The notes: a model not told the origin generated them from the letters alone. Shown: positions 1 through 7,221, counted from the first letter of the stretch. The stretch is DNA of 8,346 bases from Alphaproteobacteria bacterium (GCA_015163825.1 JAAOIL010000011.1:1-8346), one strand, 5' to 3'. A program made the numbers and translations.

Positions 1-317
1 ATAATGAAAGCCAGTGGCAGGAACGACCATAATAAAAAGTCTGCGACAATATCGGCATAGCCACCCCAATCTGTGCCACCTTCAGTATTGATACGGGCGA
101 TGGCGCCATCTAAACCATCGGCGAGGCGTGAGGCGAGCAAGAAATAAACACTAGCCCCCGCCAGCCCTGTACTGCCAATGGCGATAAATATGAAACACAA
201 CACACCACAGATGAAACCGAATGTGGTCATCGCATTTGCGGAAATGTGGGGTGCCAGCAGTCGCGCGATAAACCCAAGCGGGGGATCTATTATCGGGCGT
301 AGGCGCGCGTCTAACAT
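1..317 (-). CDS. CDP-alcohol phosphatidyltransferase family protein (5' part, cut by window edge)
   Basis: Integral membrane enzyme that would transfer a phosphoalcohol head group from a CDP-activated donor to an acceptor alcohol in phospholipid or related lipid synthesis. The first 105 residues are visible. They contain the family signature: D67, D70-G71, A74-R75, then G85, D89 and D93, the acidic residues that bind metal and CDP in this family. The stretch between AR and the following G is nine residues, slightly longer than the usual seven or eight. Hydrophobic segments at about residues 32-48 and 53-65, and again after residue 90, fit membrane helices. The ATG at 317-315 lies one base after the stop codon of the flavoprotein gene, so translation is probably coupled, and the gene is the last visible member of the minus-strand operon. 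The acceptor alcohol (glycerol phosphate, inositol, serine or other) cannot be told, because the substrate-defining C-terminal half is missing. Confidence 0.88.
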   Translation of the reverse strand, partial: MLDARLRPIIDPPLGFIARLLAPHISANAMTTFGFICGVLCFIFIAIGSTGLAGASVYFLLASRLADGLDGAIARINTEGGTDWGGYADIVADFLLWSFLPLAFI

Positions 318-318
318 A

Positions 319-1287
319 TTAGGCGCGGCTGGTGAGCGATACCACAGCGTCTTGGTATTCGTGCTGCAGACGCGCCACCAATGTTTCTACCGATTCAATT
401 TTTTCTATGCTGCCGATGCCTTGCCCCGACCCCCAAATATCGCGCCATGCTTTGGTTTTCATATTACCGCCAGAGCCGAAATTCATTTTTGATTTATCGG
501 CTTCGGGTAGGTCGTCAGGGTTTAGCCCCGCCGCCGCAATAGACGGCTTTAAATAATTGCCATGCACGCCTGTGAATAATGATGAATAGACAATGTCATC
601 GGCGGCTGCTTCTACCAGCATATCTTTATAGCCGCTATCGGCATTGGCTTCTTTTGTAGGGATAAAGCGTGTGCCCATATAGGCAAGGTCTGCCCCCATT
701 GCCAAAGCCGCCGCTACGCAATAGCCATCGCCCACGGCGCCTGATACTAATATCGTGCCGTCAAACCATTGCTTGACTTCACGCACCAAAGCGAAGGGAC
801 TTAATGTACCTGCGTGTCCGCCGGCACCTGCGCAAACGAGTATCAAACCATCAACGCCTATCTCTGCCGCTTTCTTGGCGTGCCTAACATTGATGACATC
901 ATGATAAACAAGCCCACCATAAGAATGTGCCGCCTCCACAACTTCTACAGGGGAGCGCAGACTGGTGATGATAATAGGCGCTTTATGTTTTACGCAAGTT
1001 TCCATATCCTCCATCAATCTATCGTTGGAACTATGGCAGATTTGATTGACCGCATAGGGGGCGATAATCGCATCGGGGTTGGTGATTTTATATTCTTCTA
1101 GCTCTGTATTGATGCGGGTTAGCCATTCGTCCAGCACAGGTTGCGGACGCGCATTCAAAGCGGGGAAAGAGCCAACAACACCCGCCTTACATTGAGCAAT
1201 CACCAGTTCGGGCGACGACACAATGAATAAAGGCGAGCCAACGACGGGCACACGTAAGTTATTTTGCAAGATGGCGGGTAATGGCAT
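319..1287 (-). CDS. Nitronate monooxygenase-family flavoprotein (NAD(P)H-dependent flavin oxidoreductase)
   Basis: 322-residue FMN-dependent TIM-barrel protein of the 2-nitropropane dioxygenase/nitronate monooxygenase family, expected in the cytoplasm. Visible motifs are GAGGHAG at 154-160, whose His158 corresponds to the catalytic histidine of class I enzymes; SGAVGDG at 182-188; and GADLAYMGTRFI at 198-209. The last two are the phosphate-binding strands that hold FMN. The C-terminal part has the WGSGQGIG stretch (285-292) found in a subfamily whose N-terminus resembles this one (VVGSPLFIVS at 15-24). Members of this broad family include nitronate monooxygenases, NADH:quinone reductases and enoyl reductases, so the reaction is not certain; oxidation of alkyl nitronates is the default name. 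The start at 1287 has AGGA (1296-1293) five bases upstream. The gene follows the serine hydrolase by 19 bases, and its stop is one base from the next start, which indicates cotranscription. Confidence 0.9.
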   Translation of the reverse strand: MPLPAILQNNLRVPVVGSPLFIVSSPELVIAQCKAGVVGSFPALNARPQPVLDEWLTRINTELEEYKITNPDAIIAPYAVNQICHSSNDRLMEDMETCVKHKAPIIITSLRSPVEVVEAAHSYGGLVYHDVINVRHAKKAAEIGVDGLILVCAGAGGHAGTLSPFALVREVKQWFDGTILVSGAVGDGYCVAAALAMGADLAYMGTRFIPTKEANADSGYKDMLVEAAADDIVYSSLFTGVHGNYLKPSIAAAGLNPDDLPEADKSKMNFGSGGNMKTKAWRDIWGSGQGIGSIEKIESVETLVARLQHEYQDAVVSLTSRA

Positions 1288-1306
1288 TTTATTTCCTATT
1301 GCTCTT

Positions 1307-2539
1307 TTACTTTAGAGCGGCATAAACCAATTGTTGCAGTTGCGTACGAATGGGATAGGAACGAGACGGCATAAGTTGTGTCATAAAGATGACGTTCATA
1401 TCTTCTACAGGGTCGTTCCAGAAGGAGGTGGTGGCGATCCCTCCCCACGAATAATTGCCAAGCGAACCAGCCATAGGCACAAGACCCGGATTGATCACCA
1501 CAGAAAAGCCAAGCCCATAGCCCGTACCTTCTGATGTGACTTCAGCGAAAGCGCCTTCGGCTCTTTCTGGGATTGTCGCATTATTGGGGAGTTGGTTGGT
1601 TAGCATATGTGCCAATGTGGTGCGCCCTATAATGCGCTTGCCCCCCAATTTACCACCATTGCGGAGCATTTCGGTAAAGCGGAAATAATCCTCCATCGTG
1701 GAAACGAGACCGCCCCCGCCTGATAGAAATTTGCACGGCGCACGAAGGCGGGTTCTCTCAGGAGAATCGACAAGTTTGATTTTTCTTGTAGCAGGATCGC
1801 GCGAATAATTATGCATAAGCCGTTTTATCTTGCTATCGGGCACGACAAAACTCGTATCCTTCATACCCAATGGTTTGAAAATATGCTGCTCCAGATATTC
1901 ATCTAGCGGTTGCCCTGATACGATCTCTATAATGCGACCGATAACATCGGTGGAAACGGAATAGTTCCACTTATCGCCGGGCGAAGCGATAAGCGGCATT
2001 TCTGCCAGCGCATCTACGAAGCCCGCTAAATCATAACGCTCCGAGCGCGCCCCATCAATCTTTGCTTTTCGATAAAGCGCATCTACTTTATGCTCCATCA
2101 TAAAGTCATAAGTCAGCCCCGATTGGTGCGTCATTAAATCATGAACATTTATCATGCGGTCAGGATCGCGGGTTTTGTATTTGGCGGTCGTGCCACCATC
2201 AAACACTTTGACATTTTTGAAGGCAGGAAAGAATTTCGTAATATCATCTAGCAGCATAAGTTTGCCTTGCTCGTATAATTGCATAAGGGCAATGCTGGTA
2301 ATCGGCTTGGTCATAGAAAAAATACGATAAAGCGATTTATGATTAGGCTTAAAGCCTGCATTGAAAGCGCTTGTGCCACGATATTTATGATAGGCAATTT
2401 TACCACCACGCGCTACCAATATGCCAAAATTAGCAATTTTCTTTTGGTCTATATATTGTTGGAAAAATGGGGTGAGGTGATTAAGCCGCTTGGCATCAAA
2501 GCCTAGTTTCTCTGGATTGTCTTCTATCATTTTTATCAT
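1307..2539 (-). CDS. Serine hydrolase of the beta-lactamase/class C (EstB-like) family
   Basis: 410-residue penicillin-binding-protein-fold hydrolase. The nucleophile motif SxxK is S75-M-T-K78, and Y193 in WNYSVSTD takes the place of the tyrosine of the YxN motif; the third position is V, not N. The LMTHQSGL box (135-142), the GGGGLVST box (274-281) and the C-terminal SWGGIATT segment (364-371) are typical of EstB-type esterases and beta-lactamase-related proteins. SWGG replaces the KTG-type third motif of true beta-lactamases. No signal peptide is visible (the N-terminus is charged: MIKMIEDNPEK), so the enzyme should stay in the cytoplasm. An esterase or lactone hydrolase is therefore more likely than an antibiotic-resistance enzyme. 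The first ATG is supported by AGGAG six bases upstream; a second in-frame ATG three codons later is less well placed. It begins nine bases after the oligopeptidase stop codon. The natural substrate is unknown; an ester or thioester from the acyl-CoA module is possible but only inferred. Confidence 0.9.
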   Translation of the reverse strand: MIKMIEDNPEKLGFDAKRLNHLTPFFQQYIDQKKIANFGILVARGGKIAYHKYRGTSAFNAGFKPNHKSLYRIFSMTKPITSIALMQLYEQGKLMLLDDITKFFPAFKNVKVFDGGTTAKYKTRDPDRMINVHDLMTHQSGLTYDFMMEHKVDALYRKAKIDGARSERYDLAGFVDALAEMPLIASPGDKWNYSVSTDVIGRIIEIVSGQPLDEYLEQHIFKPLGMKDTSFVVPDSKIKRLMHNYSRDPATRKIKLVDSPERTRLRAPCKFLSGGGGLVSTMEDYFRFTEMLRNGGKLGGKRIIGRTTLAHMLTNQLPNNATIPERAEGAFAEVTSEGTGYGLGFSVVINPGLVPMAGSLGNYSWGGIATTSFWNDPVEDMNVIFMTQLMPSRSYPIRTQLQQLVYAALK

Positions 2540-2548
2540 CGTGTTCTC

Positions 2549-4714
2549 CTATTTCGTTATATTGTTTATCATTAAAATGAAGGCATAGACAAATGCTATT
2601 TCATATAATTGGTTGAATCTTCCCGCCTTGCCGCCATGCCCTGCCTGCATATAGGTATGAAGCAAGGTCAGCCTTGTATCTGTGCGGGTGTGGCGCAGAC
2701 GCGCGACCCATTTCGCAGGCTCCCAATAGGTGACGCGGGGGTCTGTAAGCCCTGCTGTCGCTAGGATATGGGGGTAGGCGCGGGGTGTAATCGTCTCGTA
2801 GGGAGCATAGGCGGCGATGATTTTATAAGCGGTTTTATCCTTTATCGGGTTGCCCCATTCTCGCCATTCTGGGGGGGTGAGGGGTAGGGTGTCATCTAAC
2901 ATAGTGTTGAGATTATCCACAAAAGGCACTTCTGCCACCACCCCTAAAAATAAATCAGGTGCCATATTGGTCGCCGCCCCGACAAGCAAACCACCCGCAC
3001 TGCCGCCATGGATCGTAATCTTTTTTGTTGCCGTGTAGTTGAGAGCGATTAAATCTTTTGCAACATCAATAAAATCTGTGAAACTATTGACCTTGTTTTC
3101 ACGCCGCGCGGCGAGGAACCAGTTTTGTCCGCAAGCGCGTCCGCCACGAATATGAGCGATGGCATAAATAAAACCCCGTTCCACCAAAGATAAGCGATTG
3201 CCACTAAAGGCGGCGGGAATCGTAATACCATAAGCCCCATAGCCATAAAGCAAACAAGGGGCGGTGCCATCTAGGGGGGTGTCTTTATGGTAAAGTAGCG
3301 AGACAGGAATTTTCGTCTTGCCATCACGCGCCGTTGTGAATAGGCGGCGGGTGATATAATCGTCTTTATTATAGCCCTCTACGACACGTTCTTTTTTGAG
3401 GGTGCGGGAATTTGTTGCCATTTCATAATCATAGATTTGGGCGGGGGTGGTCATAGAGGAATAATTAAAGCGCAATGTGGTTGTTTCATATTCTGCCATT
3501 ATGCCAAAATCTAAATCATAAGGAGGGGTGGCAAAGTCTATGATGTTTGTGGTGTAGGTGTCGCCACTATCAGAAGAGGTGATAATCTCTATTATAGGCA
3601 AGGCATCTTTGCGCACCAACAAGGCAAGGTGCTGGGCGAACACCGCCATATCTAATATCAAACAGCCTTCCCTGTGGGGAATAAGCGGTTGCCAATTTTT
3701 ATGTGTGGCATCTTGCGTGGGAATGGGGGCGGTAAAAATCTGAAAGTCCAGCGCGTCTCTATTACTGCGGATAAGCAAGCGATTGCGGTGCATATCATCA
3801 TCTATATGATATTCTATCCCTGTCTGGCGGGGTGCTACACAAATAGGGGCGGCGTCAGTGCCAGAAGAAGAGGTGTTGGCAGCCACAATAGAAGAGAGAA
3901 TATACGTCTCGCTGGTTTCGTGGTCGTGCGGGGTAATCGTCAGGAAACGCCCCGAACGCGTTTTGTCTAAATCCAAATAAAAAGTAGGCGTGGATTCTTC
4001 ATAAATACAAATATCTTGTGCTTGCGCTGTGCCTAATGTGTGGCGCATTATTTTATAGGGGCGATGGTTTTCATCTTGAGCGACATAGAAAAGATAGTTG
4101 CCGCATTGCGACCACTCAAAACTTGGATTGGCGTGGGTGATGATGTCTGCCGTATCCGTCTTTGTTTCAATAGCGCGTATTTTTATTGTGATATATTCCG
4201 AGCCTTTATCATCATAACCCCATGCGAGGTGCTTGTTTTGCGGACATGGCATAAATGCCGCCAGTTTGAAATAATCGCTGGTGGTAGATTCTGCATTGAT
4301 GTCTAGTATCACTTCCATTGACGGGACATCAGCAAGTTTCGCCCCCCGCGCCCCCTTGCAAATAAGCGGGTGATCGCCACCCGCTTCGTAACGCATCGCC
4401 CAACTGACACCATACTGATTAACAGGCAGATGATTTTCATTCTCTTCTATACGGGAACGCATTTCAGAAAATAATGTCGCCTGTATATCTTGCGTGGGCG
4501 CCAGCACAGATTGTGTGTAATCGTTCTCTGCCTCTAAATGGGAACGGATAGCGGGCGCCAGACAAGACGGATCGCGCATAACATCTTGCCAATGCGGGTC
4601 GCGCAGCCAAGCGTAATCATCTGTGCGGGTGTGTCCGTGTCGGGTGTCGCTTTCACTAATCCGCTTGGCAATTGGGGGGGCAATTGGTGGATTAGCGGCA
4701 GGATTATGCGCCAT
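2549..4714 (-). CDS. ptrB: Oligopeptidase B-like prolyl oligopeptidase family serine peptidase
   Basis: 721-residue cytoplasmic peptidase of family S9A that cleaves short peptides, not folded proteins. The N-terminal beta-propeller covers about residues 75-430. The C-terminal alpha/beta hydrolase domain (about 450-721) carries the catalytic triad: Ser572 in GGSAGG, Asp658 in LTDPR and His693 in AGHGG. The conserved HIRGG (521-525), the PFVDNLNTMLDD segment and the YWEPAKWVARLR segment match oligopeptidase B closely, and the length is normal. By my alignment to E. coli PtrB, the P1 residue Glu576 is kept (Glu616). Glu578 is replaced by Arg618, and the P2 acidic pair Asp460/Asp462 is replaced by Pro500 and Ala502, so classic dibasic specificity is doubtful. 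The ATG overlaps the end of msrB by 11 bases and has no good ribosome site, which suggests coupling. Two runs of seven C occur in the coding strand. Confidence 0.93.
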   Translation of the reverse strand: MAHNPAANPPIAPPIAKRISESDTRHGHTRTDDYAWLRDPHWQDVMRDPSCLAPAIRSHLEAENDYTQSVLAPTQDIQATLFSEMRSRIEENENHLPVNQYGVSWAMRYEAGGDHPLICKGARGAKLADVPSMEVILDINAESTTSDYFKLAAFMPCPQNKHLAWGYDDKGSEYITIKIRAIETKTDTADIITHANPSFEWSQCGNYLFYVAQDENHRPYKIMRHTLGTAQAQDICIYEESTPTFYLDLDKTRSGRFLTITPHDHETSETYILSSIVAANTSSSGTDAAPICVAPRQTGIEYHIDDDMHRNRLLIRSNRDALDFQIFTAPIPTQDATHKNWQPLIPHREGCLILDMAVFAQHLALLVRKDALPIIEIITSSDSGDTYTTNIIDFATPPYDLDFGIMAEYETTTLRFNYSSMTTPAQIYDYEMATNSRTLKKERVVEGYNKDDYITRRLFTTARDGKTKIPVSLLYHKDTPLDGTAPCLLYGYGAYGITIPAAFSGNRLSLVERGFIYAIAHIRGGRACGQNWFLAARRENKVNSFTDFIDVAKDLIALNYTATKKITIHGGSAGGLLVGAATNMAPDLFLGVVAEVPFVDNLNTMLDDTLPLTPPEWREWGNPIKDKTAYKIIAAYAPYETITPRAYPHILATAGLTDPRVTYWEPAKWVARLRHTRTDTRLTLLHTYMQAGHGGKAGRFNQLYEIAFVYAFILMINNITK

Positions 4715-5129
4715 CTTTGGGCTTAAGTTTTAACGCACCGCCATTCATACAATATCGCTGACCTGTCGGGGCAGGGCCATCGGGGAAAACATGACCCAAA
4801 TGAGCACCGCACTGATTGCACAAAATCTCCGTGCGTTTCATGAACAGGCTATTATCGCTGCGTTCCGCCACCGCATCTGCGCCAAGCGATTGGAAAAATG
4901 ACGGCCAGCCCGTGCCACTATCAAACTTTGTATCAGACGCAAACAAAGCCGTATCGCAACACACACAATGATAAATACCCGCCCCCTTGCTATCCCAATT
5001 CTCGCCTGAGAAAGCGCGTTCCGTGCCAGCCTCGCGTGTGATGTGATATTGCTCAGGCGTCAAGTGCGCCCGCCAATCCTCATCTGATTTCTGGATTGCC
5101 CAGTTTTCGTTTTCGCGTTTTTTGCCCAT
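4704..5129 (-). CDS. msrB: Peptide-methionine (R)-S-oxide reductase
   Basis: Reduces methionine-R-sulfoxide in oxidised proteins, using thioredoxin-type reductant; no export signal, so cytoplasmic. With the start chosen here the protein has 141 residues, the usual size of a single-domain MsrB. The zinc-binding cysteines are C55 and C58 (CVCC) and C104 and C107 (CNQC). The core motif SGTGWPSF lies at 71-78 and GAHLGHVF at 108-115. The catalytic Cys127 is in RYCMNG, followed by a glycine where many relatives have NS. The frame stays open upstream to 5204 (25 more codons), but that stretch overlaps the MaoC gene and has no MsrB similarity. The ATG at 5129-5127 (MGKKRENENW) is preferred; only a weak GAG precedes it. 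It lies 16 bases after the MaoC gene stop and its 3' end overlaps ptrB. MsrA is not present in the window. Confidence 0.95.
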   Translation of the reverse strand: MGKKRENENWAIQKSDEDWRAHLTPEQYHITREAGTERAFSGENWDSKGAGIYHCVCCDTALFASDTKFDSGTGWPSFFQSLGADAVAERSDNSLFMKRTEILCNQCGAHLGHVFPDGPAPTGQRYCMNGGALKLKPKDGA

Positions 5130-5145
5130 TGTTTTGCTCAAAGTC

Positions 5146-5598
5146 CTATTCAAACAATAAAGAAAGTCCTTCAGAAATAAGCGCAGGTGAATCCTGCCCC
5201 TCAACTTCTATGACATTCTCGCTGGTGAAAAGAACACCGCCGGCTTTTGGCGCGGCAGAGATAAGTTTGGAGCGCAGACGCACTTTGGAATCAACCGCGA
5301 CCATACCCGTAAAACGCAATTTATTAAGCCCATAATTAATGCCGCGCGAAACGCTTTTAACACCACTTATCTCGCCACTTAATTTAGGCAATAAAGCTAA
5401 TGTCAAAAAACCATGTGCGATGGTTGGCATATTTAGTTCCCTCTGGGTGCGTTCGCCGTCTAGGTGAATCCACTGGTGGTCGCCTGTTGCTTCCGCAAAC
5501 ATATTGATGCGGTCTTGGTCTATTTTCATCCAGTCGCTGACACCAATTTCATTGCCAACTTCCTTTTCATATTCGGCTAGGTTTTCAAATATACGCAT
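5146..5598 (-). CDS. MaoC-family hot-dog dehydratase / (R)-specific enoyl-CoA hydratase-like protein
   Basis: 150-residue single hot-dog domain protein expected to add water to, or remove it from, an enoyl-CoA thioester to give the (R)-3-hydroxyacyl-CoA. The hydratase motif ATGDHQWIHLD (37-47) contains the catalytic pair Asp40 and His45, and the hot-dog helix IAHGFLTLALLP (60-71) follows. Single-domain MaoC proteins of this size act as dimers. The start at 5598 is chosen because AAGGAG (5612-5607) lies eight bases upstream; the frame is open to 5727 but that part overlaps the acyl-CoA synthetase gene and is unlike the family. It comes directly after the acyl-CoA synthetase in the same operon, so it probably acts on the CoA ester made by that enzyme or on a product derived from it. 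The substrate chain length cannot be judged. A protein of the NodN-like branch of the same superfamily is an alternative name. Confidence 0.9.
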   Translation of the reverse strand: MRIFENLAEYEKEVGNEIGVSDWMKIDQDRINMFAEATGDHQWIHLDGERTQRELNMPTIAHGFLTLALLPKLSGEISGVKSVSRGINYGLNKLRFTGMVAVDSKVRLRSKLISAAPKAGGVLFTSENVIEVEGQDSPALISEGLSLLFE

Positions 5599-5644
5599 AA
5601 TGTAGTCTCCTTTTTTGTTAAACGATTTTTTGTTAAACGATTTT
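5599..5644. repeat. 15-bp perfect tandem duplication in the acs-maoC gap
   Basis: The unit TTTTTTGTTAAACGA occurs twice with no spacer, at 5611-5625 and 5626-5640, and is followed by a further TTTTA. Read on the coding (minus) strand, the copies are TCGTTTAACAAAAAA repeated. The first copy contains the stop codon of the acyl-CoA synthetase, and the second copy repeats the same end inside the intergenic gap. The duplication makes the gap 34 bases in place of 19. The remaining bases of this span are the ribosome site of the MaoC gene. Confidence 0.9.
5607..5612 (-). promoter_or_regulatory. Ribosome binding site for the MaoC-family gene
   Basis: AAGGAG on the minus strand, eight bases before the ATG at 5598. 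It decides the start within a longer open frame, because none of the upstream in-frame starts is compatible with the overlap with the acyl-CoA synthetase gene. It borders the 15-bp duplicated unit. Confidence 0.8.
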
Positions 5645-7189
5645 AGAGTCTTGATTGCCCCAATAGCGGTCGCGTAGCAACCTTTTATATAATTTACCTG
5701 TGGGGTGTCGTGGTAATTCTTGATCAAAGTCTATGGAGCGAGGGCATTTTATTGCTGACAAATGCTCTTTACAAAAGGCGATGAGTTCTTCTTCTAGTGC
5801 CGCGCCGCTATCGCCCCAATTTGCGGGTTGGACAACGGCTTTTACTTCTTCGCCAAAGTCTTCATTCGGGATACCGAAAACCGCAACATCGGTAATCTTC
5901 GGGTGTGTGATGAGTAAATTCTCTGTTTCTTGTGGGTAGATATTAACGCCGCCAGAAATAATCATAAAGGCTTTGCGGTCGGTGAGATAAAGATAGCCAT
6001 CCGCATCTAACTTGCCAACATCACCAAGCGTAGACCAATGCGCATATTCGGGGTGGCGACTTTCGGCTGTCTTTTTAGGATCGTTATAATATTCAAAAGC
6101 AACGCTATTGGGGTCCCCTTCAAAATAGATAGTGCCCGCCTCGCCTGTGGGGAGTTCGCGCCCCTGCTCATCGCAAATACGGACAATGCCCATCAAAGCC
6201 TTACCAACAGAACCGATATGCGCCAACCACTCCTCCGAATTCAAACAAGTGAAACCATTGCCCTCGCTACCTGCATAATATTCATAAACGACAGGACCCC
6301 ACCATTCTATCAATTGCTGTTTAATAGGAATAGGGCAGGGCGCCGCCGCATGAACCGCAACTTGCATAGACGAAACATCATATTTATCGCGCACCTCTTG
6401 CGGTAGTTTCAACATACGCACAAACATTGTGGGAACCCATTGACTATGCGTGGGTTTGTATTGCTCTATATATTGAAGAGATTCTTCGGCATCAAAGTTT
6501 TCCATAATAATACAAGTGCCACCTAATGCTTGCACCGCTAAATTATAACGCAAAGGTGCCGCATGATAAAGCGGCGCTGGCGATAAATAAAGTGTATCCT
6601 CCGTGAAGTGGAAAACACCCAGCAATAATTGCACCAGAGTATCCACTTCCTCTATGGCACCCATCGGCAGAGCACGGCGAATACCCTTTGGTCTGCCAGT
6701 CGTGCCAGACGAATAAAGCATATCCAAACCCTTGCTCTCATCTGTTATCGGGGTGGTTGGTTGCGCATCACGCACGGCTAGATAATCCTCATAGCCATCA
6801 ATCGCCCCATCCAACATAATGCGGCTGATGGTATCGGGTAAAAGTGTGTGTAATTCTGCTGCCGTATCCTTCATATAATGAGAGGTGAAAAGAATCTTTG
6901 CTCCACAATCACCAATGATATATTCCGCCTCGCTTGCCGTCAGGCGAGAGGAAATCGCCGTGAAATATAATCCCGCCCGTAAGGCTGCCCAACATAGTTC
7001 AAAATAATTGACATTGTTTTCCATAAAAATGGCAATGCTATCGCCACGTTTTAGCCCGCGCGCCCTTGCCAATTGCGCCACCTGATTCGAACGTTCATCT
7101 AACTGCTTATAAGTGACAACCTCGCCACTAGCCGCCATAATAAAGGCAGGGCAATCAGGTTTATTCTGCGCGTGTATATAGGGGTGCAT
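5633..7189 (-). CDS. AMP-forming acyl-CoA synthetase (fatty-acid or related acid:CoA ligase)
   Basis: 518-residue ANL-superfamily enzyme that activates a carboxylic acid with ATP to the acyl-adenylate and then transfers it to CoA. Core motifs in order are the phosphate loop YSSGTTGRPKG (159-169); YYAGSEG (304-310) with Glu309; STLGDVG (386-392) with the ribose-binding Asp390; the hinge and A8 segment TDRKAFMIISGG (403-414); and PTGKLYKR (496-503) with the adenylation lysine Lys499. All catalytic positions are intact and the length is normal for a FadD-type ligase. The frame continues open to 7501, but the family N-terminus begins at MHPYIHAQNK, and GGGAGG (7200-7195) lies five bases before the ATG at 7189. 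It is the first gene of the minus-strand operon, with the MaoC hydratase next and a divergent crotonase behind it. The acid substrate (medium or long chain, branched, or aromatic) cannot be told. Confidence 0.93.
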   Translation of the reverse strand: MHPYIHAQNKPDCPAFIMAASGEVVTYKQLDERSNQVAQLARARGLKRGDSIAIFMENNVNYFELCWAALRAGLYFTAISSRLTASEAEYIIGDCGAKILFTSHYMKDTAAELHTLLPDTISRIMLDGAIDGYEDYLAVRDAQPTTPITDESKGLDMLYSSGTTGRPKGIRRALPMGAIEEVDTLVQLLLGVFHFTEDTLYLSPAPLYHAAPLRYNLAVQALGGTCIIMENFDAEESLQYIEQYKPTHSQWVPTMFVRMLKLPQEVRDKYDVSSMQVAVHAAAPCPIPIKQQLIEWWGPVVYEYYAGSEGNGFTCLNSEEWLAHIGSVGKALMGIVRICDEQGRELPTGEAGTIYFEGDPNSVAFEYYNDPKKTAESRHPEYAHWSTLGDVGKLDADGYLYLTDRKAFMIISGGVNIYPQETENLLITHPKITDVAVFGIPNEDFGEEVKAVVQPANWGDSGAALEEELIAFCKEHLSAIKCPRSIDFDQELPRHPTGKLYKRLLRDRYWGNQDSKIV

Positions 7190-7194
7190 CCATT

Positions 7195-7200
7195 CCTCCC
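7195..7200 (-). promoter_or_regulatory. Ribosome binding site for the acyl-CoA synthetase gene
   Basis: GGGAGG on the minus strand, five bases before the in-frame ATG at 7189-7187. An out-of-frame ATG at 7193-7191 is only one base away and would give a ten-codon peptide ending at 7161, so it is badly spaced. The site supports the shorter protein start over the long upstream open frame. Confidence 0.8.
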
Positions 7201-7221
7201 TTTCATAGATGACTTGGATAG

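Noticed and set aside
178..1101. Plus-strand open frames opposite the transferase and flavoprotein genes
   Set aside because: They are antisense shadows of well-supported genes, with no ribosome sites or recognisable domains.
3558..4306. Several plus-strand open frames opposite ptrB
   Set aside because: Antisense shadows of the peptidase propeller domain, with no family features and overlapping one another.
5130..5204. 25-codon extension of MsrB
   Set aside because: It overlaps the MaoC gene in another frame and reads unlike MsrB or a signal peptide.
5599..5727. Upstream extension of the MaoC frame, containing a repeated KKSFN
   Set aside because: It overlaps the end of the acyl-CoA synthetase gene; the repeated residues only reflect the 15-bp DNA duplication, and AAGGAG supports the start at 5598.
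7161..7193. Ten-codon upstream reading frame starting four bases before the acyl-CoA synthetase ATG, out of frame
   Set aside because: Its ATG is only one base from the ribosome site, which is too close for efficient initiation; probably chance.
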